Below, in pieces: positions 14,347 through 16,181 of a stretch of 16,181 nucleotides of DNA; position 1 is the stretch's first letter; each line of letters opens with the position of its first letter. Below the pieces are notes generated by a model. It worked only from the letters and a program-made list of their open reading frames with translations. It had not been told where the DNA came from and ran no database searches. The translations under genes were made by a program, and so were the position numbers. The stretch comes from Burkholderiales bacterium (lineage in GTDB: Bacteria > Pseudomonadota > Gammaproteobacteria > Burkholderiales > Burkholderiaceae_F). The DNA is taken from positions 1-16,181 of the forward strand of contig JAHEDN010000015.1 in NCBI GenBank assembly GCA_024641225.1, given 5' to 3'.

Positions 14347-14740
14347 GCCGGCTGCGTTCCATTTCGTAGAACCGCCGCAGCGCGCCGGCCTCGAGCCGCG
14401 CGAGGGCGCTGCGCGCCTGGCGCTCGTCTTCGTCCAGTTGACGGAAGCTCTGCTGCACGGTGGCCGACAGGCGGTCGAGCTCGACGCCATGCACCGCGTT
14501 GATCACCGAGACGAGCACGTCGCGGCCGCGCTTGACCAGCGTCCCGGCGTCGATGCCGATGAACCTCTCTTCTCCCTGGGGAATCGCGTAGCGGAGGATG
14601 CCCGGCACCAGAGCCGCGACGAAGTCGATGTGCCTCGGCAGCAGGCAGAACGAGCCGTTGACGGCTTCGGCAACGACTTTGCCTACTTCCCGGTCGAGCA
14701 GCACCTCGGTCGGCAGCAGGACGCGCAGGCGCATCGTCAT
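14339..14740 (-). CDS. atpC: N-ATPase epsilon subunit
   Basis: 133 residues. The N-terminal ~85 residues form the beta-sandwich of F1 epsilon: LRVLLPTEVLLDREVGKVVA, then GSFCLLPRHIDFVAALVPG (cf. G-x-x-G-I-L-P-x-H-x-x-x-x-x-x-L-x-P-G), RYAIPQGEERFIGIDAGTLVKRG and DVLVSVINAVHG. The C-terminal ~45 residues are helical and charged (LDEDERQARSALARLEAGALRRFYEMER). Epsilon joins the gamma shaft to the c ring and can inhibit ATP hydrolysis in other enzymes. The ATG overlaps the atpD stop (ATGA, 14737-14740) and GGAGGAG lies 8 nt upstream; a second ATG two codons in (14734) is possible. Confidence 0.94.
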   Translation of the reverse strand: MTMRLRVLLPTEVLLDREVGKVVAEAVNGSFCLLPRHIDFVAALVPGILRYAIPQGEERFIGIDAGTLVKRGRDVLVSVINAVHGVELDRLSATVQQSFRQLDEDERQARSALARLEAGALRRFYEMERSRHA

Positions 14741-16181
14741 TGAGCGTTCTCCTCCGCAGCAGGCGCGCCCGCGCCCTCCTGCTGCGCCTGGTCTTCCCCG
14801 CGCTGCGCCTCGTCGATGTCGCCGAGCATGTACAGCGAGCTCTCGGGCCAGTCCTGGAATTCGTCGGAAAGGATGCGCTCGCAGCCCTCGATCGTCTTGT
14901 CCAGCGGCACCGCGCGCCCCGGCGTTCCCGTGAACTGCTCGGTGGTGAAGAAGGACTGGGTCAGGAAGCGCTCGATGCGCCGCGCCTGACTGACCGTGCG
15001 GCGGTCGGCGCGCGAAAGTTCCTCCAGCCCGAGCATCGAGATGATGTCCTTCAGGTCCTCGTACTCGGCCAGCACGCGCCGCACGTCCTGCGCGACACGG
15101 TAGTGGCGCTCGCCGACTACGCCGGGGTTGAGCATTTTCGAGTCGGAGCGCAGCGGATCGATCGCCGGGTACAGTCCCTGCGCTGCCCGCTTGCGCGACA
15201 GCACGATCGACGCCGAGAGGTGCGCGAAGGTGTGCGTGGCCGACGGGTCGGTCAGGTCGTCGGCCGGCACGTACACCGCCTGCACCGAGGTCATCGCGGC
15301 GGCGGCCGAACTGGCAATGCGTTCCTCGAGCTCCGCCAGCTCGGTGGCCAGCGTGGGCTGGTAGCCGACGCGCGACGGGATGCGCCCCATCAGGCCGGAG
15401 ACTTCGGTGCCCGACTGCACGAAGCGGAAGATGTTGTCGATCAGCAGCAGCACGTTGGTGCGCAGCTCGTCTCGGAAGTACTCGGCGATCGACAGCGCCG
15501 CATGGCCGACGCGGAAGCGCGCGCCGGGCGGCTCGTTCATCTGGCCGAAGATCATCACCGTGCGCTCGAGCACGCCGGCCTCGCGCATCTCGCGGTAAAG
15601 CTCCTCGGCCTCGCGGCTGCGTTCGCCGATGCCGCAGAACAGGCTCACCCCCTCGTACTGGCCCACCATGTTGTGGATCAGCTCGGTGATCAGCACCGTC
15701 TTGCCTACCCCTGCGCCGCCGAACAGCCCGGCCTTGCCGCCCTCCTCGAGCGGCGCCAGCAGGTCGATTGCCTTGATTCCGGTCGCGAAGATGCGCTGGC
15801 CGGTCACCCGCTGCGGCAGCGCCAGCGGCGGCCGGTGGATCGGCAGCGTGTGGCTGGCGTCGATGGCGCCTCCGGCGTCGATCGCGCGACCGAAGACATC
15901 GATCGCCCGCCCGAGCAGGGCCCGTCCGACCGGAACGCGCAGGGCGTCGCCGCTGTCGTCGACCCGGTCGCCACGGCGCAGGCCGCGCGTCGGAGTCAGC
16001 GCAACGCAGCGCGCGGTGTGCGAGTCGACGTGCTCCTGTACTTCGAGAACGACCCCGCGGTCGACGCCGGTGCGCAGCGCGCTCAAACGTGGCGGGGGCA
16101 TGCCGTCGCAGGCGACGTCGATCACATTGCCGCGCACAGCCGCGATGCGACCGACAGTCGCCGGATTGCGTTGCGCGTTCA
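14737..16181 (-). CDS. atpD: N-ATPase beta subunit (catalytic), start codon cut by window edge
   Basis: The frame is open to the right edge: the last codons read (xTG)-NAQRNPATVGRIAAVRG, so the window ends one base short of what is very likely the ATG/GTG start, giving about 481 residues. An internal GTG at 16137 would delete the first beta strand and is unlikely. Catalytic features counted from the putative start: P-loop GGAGVGKT (155-162), GERSREAEELYREM with the catalytic Glu/Arg pair (about 187-188), LLLIDNIFRF (Walker B), SGLMGRIPSRVGYQPTLATEL, YVPADDLTDP and the C-terminal LKDIISMLGLEELS. Where most F-type beta subunits have P-L-D-S-T-S-R, this one has PLRSDSKML. Its C-terminus is Glu/Ala/Gln-rich and unstructured. 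First gene of the operon; its promoter is outside the window. Confidence 0.96.
   Translation of the reverse strand, partial: NAQRNPATVGRIAAVRGNVIDVACDGMPPPRLSALRTGVDRGVVLEVQEHVDSHTARCVALTPTRGLRRGDRVDDSGDALRVPVGRALLGRAIDVFGRAIDAGGAIDASHTLPIHRPPLALPQRVTGQRIFATGIKAIDLLAPLEEGGKAGLFGGAGVGKTVLITELIHNMVGQYEGVSLFCGIGERSREAEELYREMREAGVLERTVMIFGQMNEPPGARFRVGHAALSIAEYFRDELRTNVLLLIDNIFRFVQSGTEVSGLMGRIPSRVGYQPTLATELAELEERIASSAAAAMTSVQAVYVPADDLTDPSATHTFAHLSASIVLSRKRAAQGLYPAIDPLRSDSKMLNPGVVGERHYRVAQDVRRVLAEYEDLKDIISMLGLEELSRADRRTVSQARRIERFLTQSFFTTEQFTGTPGRAVPLDKTIEGCERILSDEFQDWPESSLYMLGDIDEAQRGEDQAQQEGAGAPAAEENAQ

Noticed and set aside
12974..14743. A 589-codon plus-strand frame opposite the antiporter, atpQ and atpC
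   Set aside because: It is antisense to three well-supported genes and has a low-complexity composition rich in Arg, Asp, Glu and Gln.
1..16181. tRNA, rRNA, CRISPR, insertion sequence, phage attachment site or defence system
   Set aside because: Both strands were read for cloverleaf-like segments, regularly spaced direct repeats, transposase or nuclease motifs and terminal inverted repeats; none was convincing.

Overview
This is a GC-rich (roughly two-thirds G+C) bacterial chromosomal window. It has dense gene packing, ATGA-type overlaps and Shine-Dalgarno sites. Gene content and protein style (IorA/IorB, long transaldolase, ArnT-like glycosyltransferase, GNAT/nitrilase fusion, N-type ATPase) suggest a proteobacterium, most likely beta- or gammaproteobacterial. 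The taxonomic call is an inference without database support. No rRNA, tRNA, CRISPR array, insertion sequence or phage gene was seen.

Left block (1-4845, minus strand): iorA and iorB overlap by 4 nt and encode the two subunits of an indolepyruvate-type 2-oxoacid oxidoreductase. They are followed by a 578-residue ArnT/PMT-like membrane glycosyltransferase and then the start of a GNAT acetyltransferase that runs off the left edge. IorA here ends without the C-terminal 4Fe-4S ferredoxin domain of the classical enzyme.

Middle block (about 4929-8159, plus strand): a large protein of unknown function with a PcfJ-like C-terminal region is divergent from iorA. The space between them contains a 20-nt perfect palindrome and a second, bulged inverted repeat. 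Downstream is a long-type transaldolase gene (tal) with a strong ribosome binding site.

Right block (8277-16181, minus strand): an essentially complete N-type (N-ATPase) rotary ATPase operon, convergent to tal. Reading order is atpD-atpC-atpQ-[antiporter]-atpR-atpB-atpE-atpF-atpA-atpG. There is no separate delta gene, atpF carries a delta-like C-terminal extension, and atpQ and atpR are present, as expected for this family. The start codon of atpD lies across the right edge, with only its last two bases visible.

The most notable feature is a 406-residue CPA2-type Na+(K+)/H+ antiporter gene inserted between atpQ and atpR, joined to both by 4-nt ATGA overlaps. The c subunit has two glutamates in the ion site (E30 and E63). 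This resembles the N-ATPase rotor of Burkholderia pseudomallei, which has been reported to be proton-specific. Together these suggest a self-contained module in which an ATP-driven proton pump powers a co-translated cation/proton antiporter.
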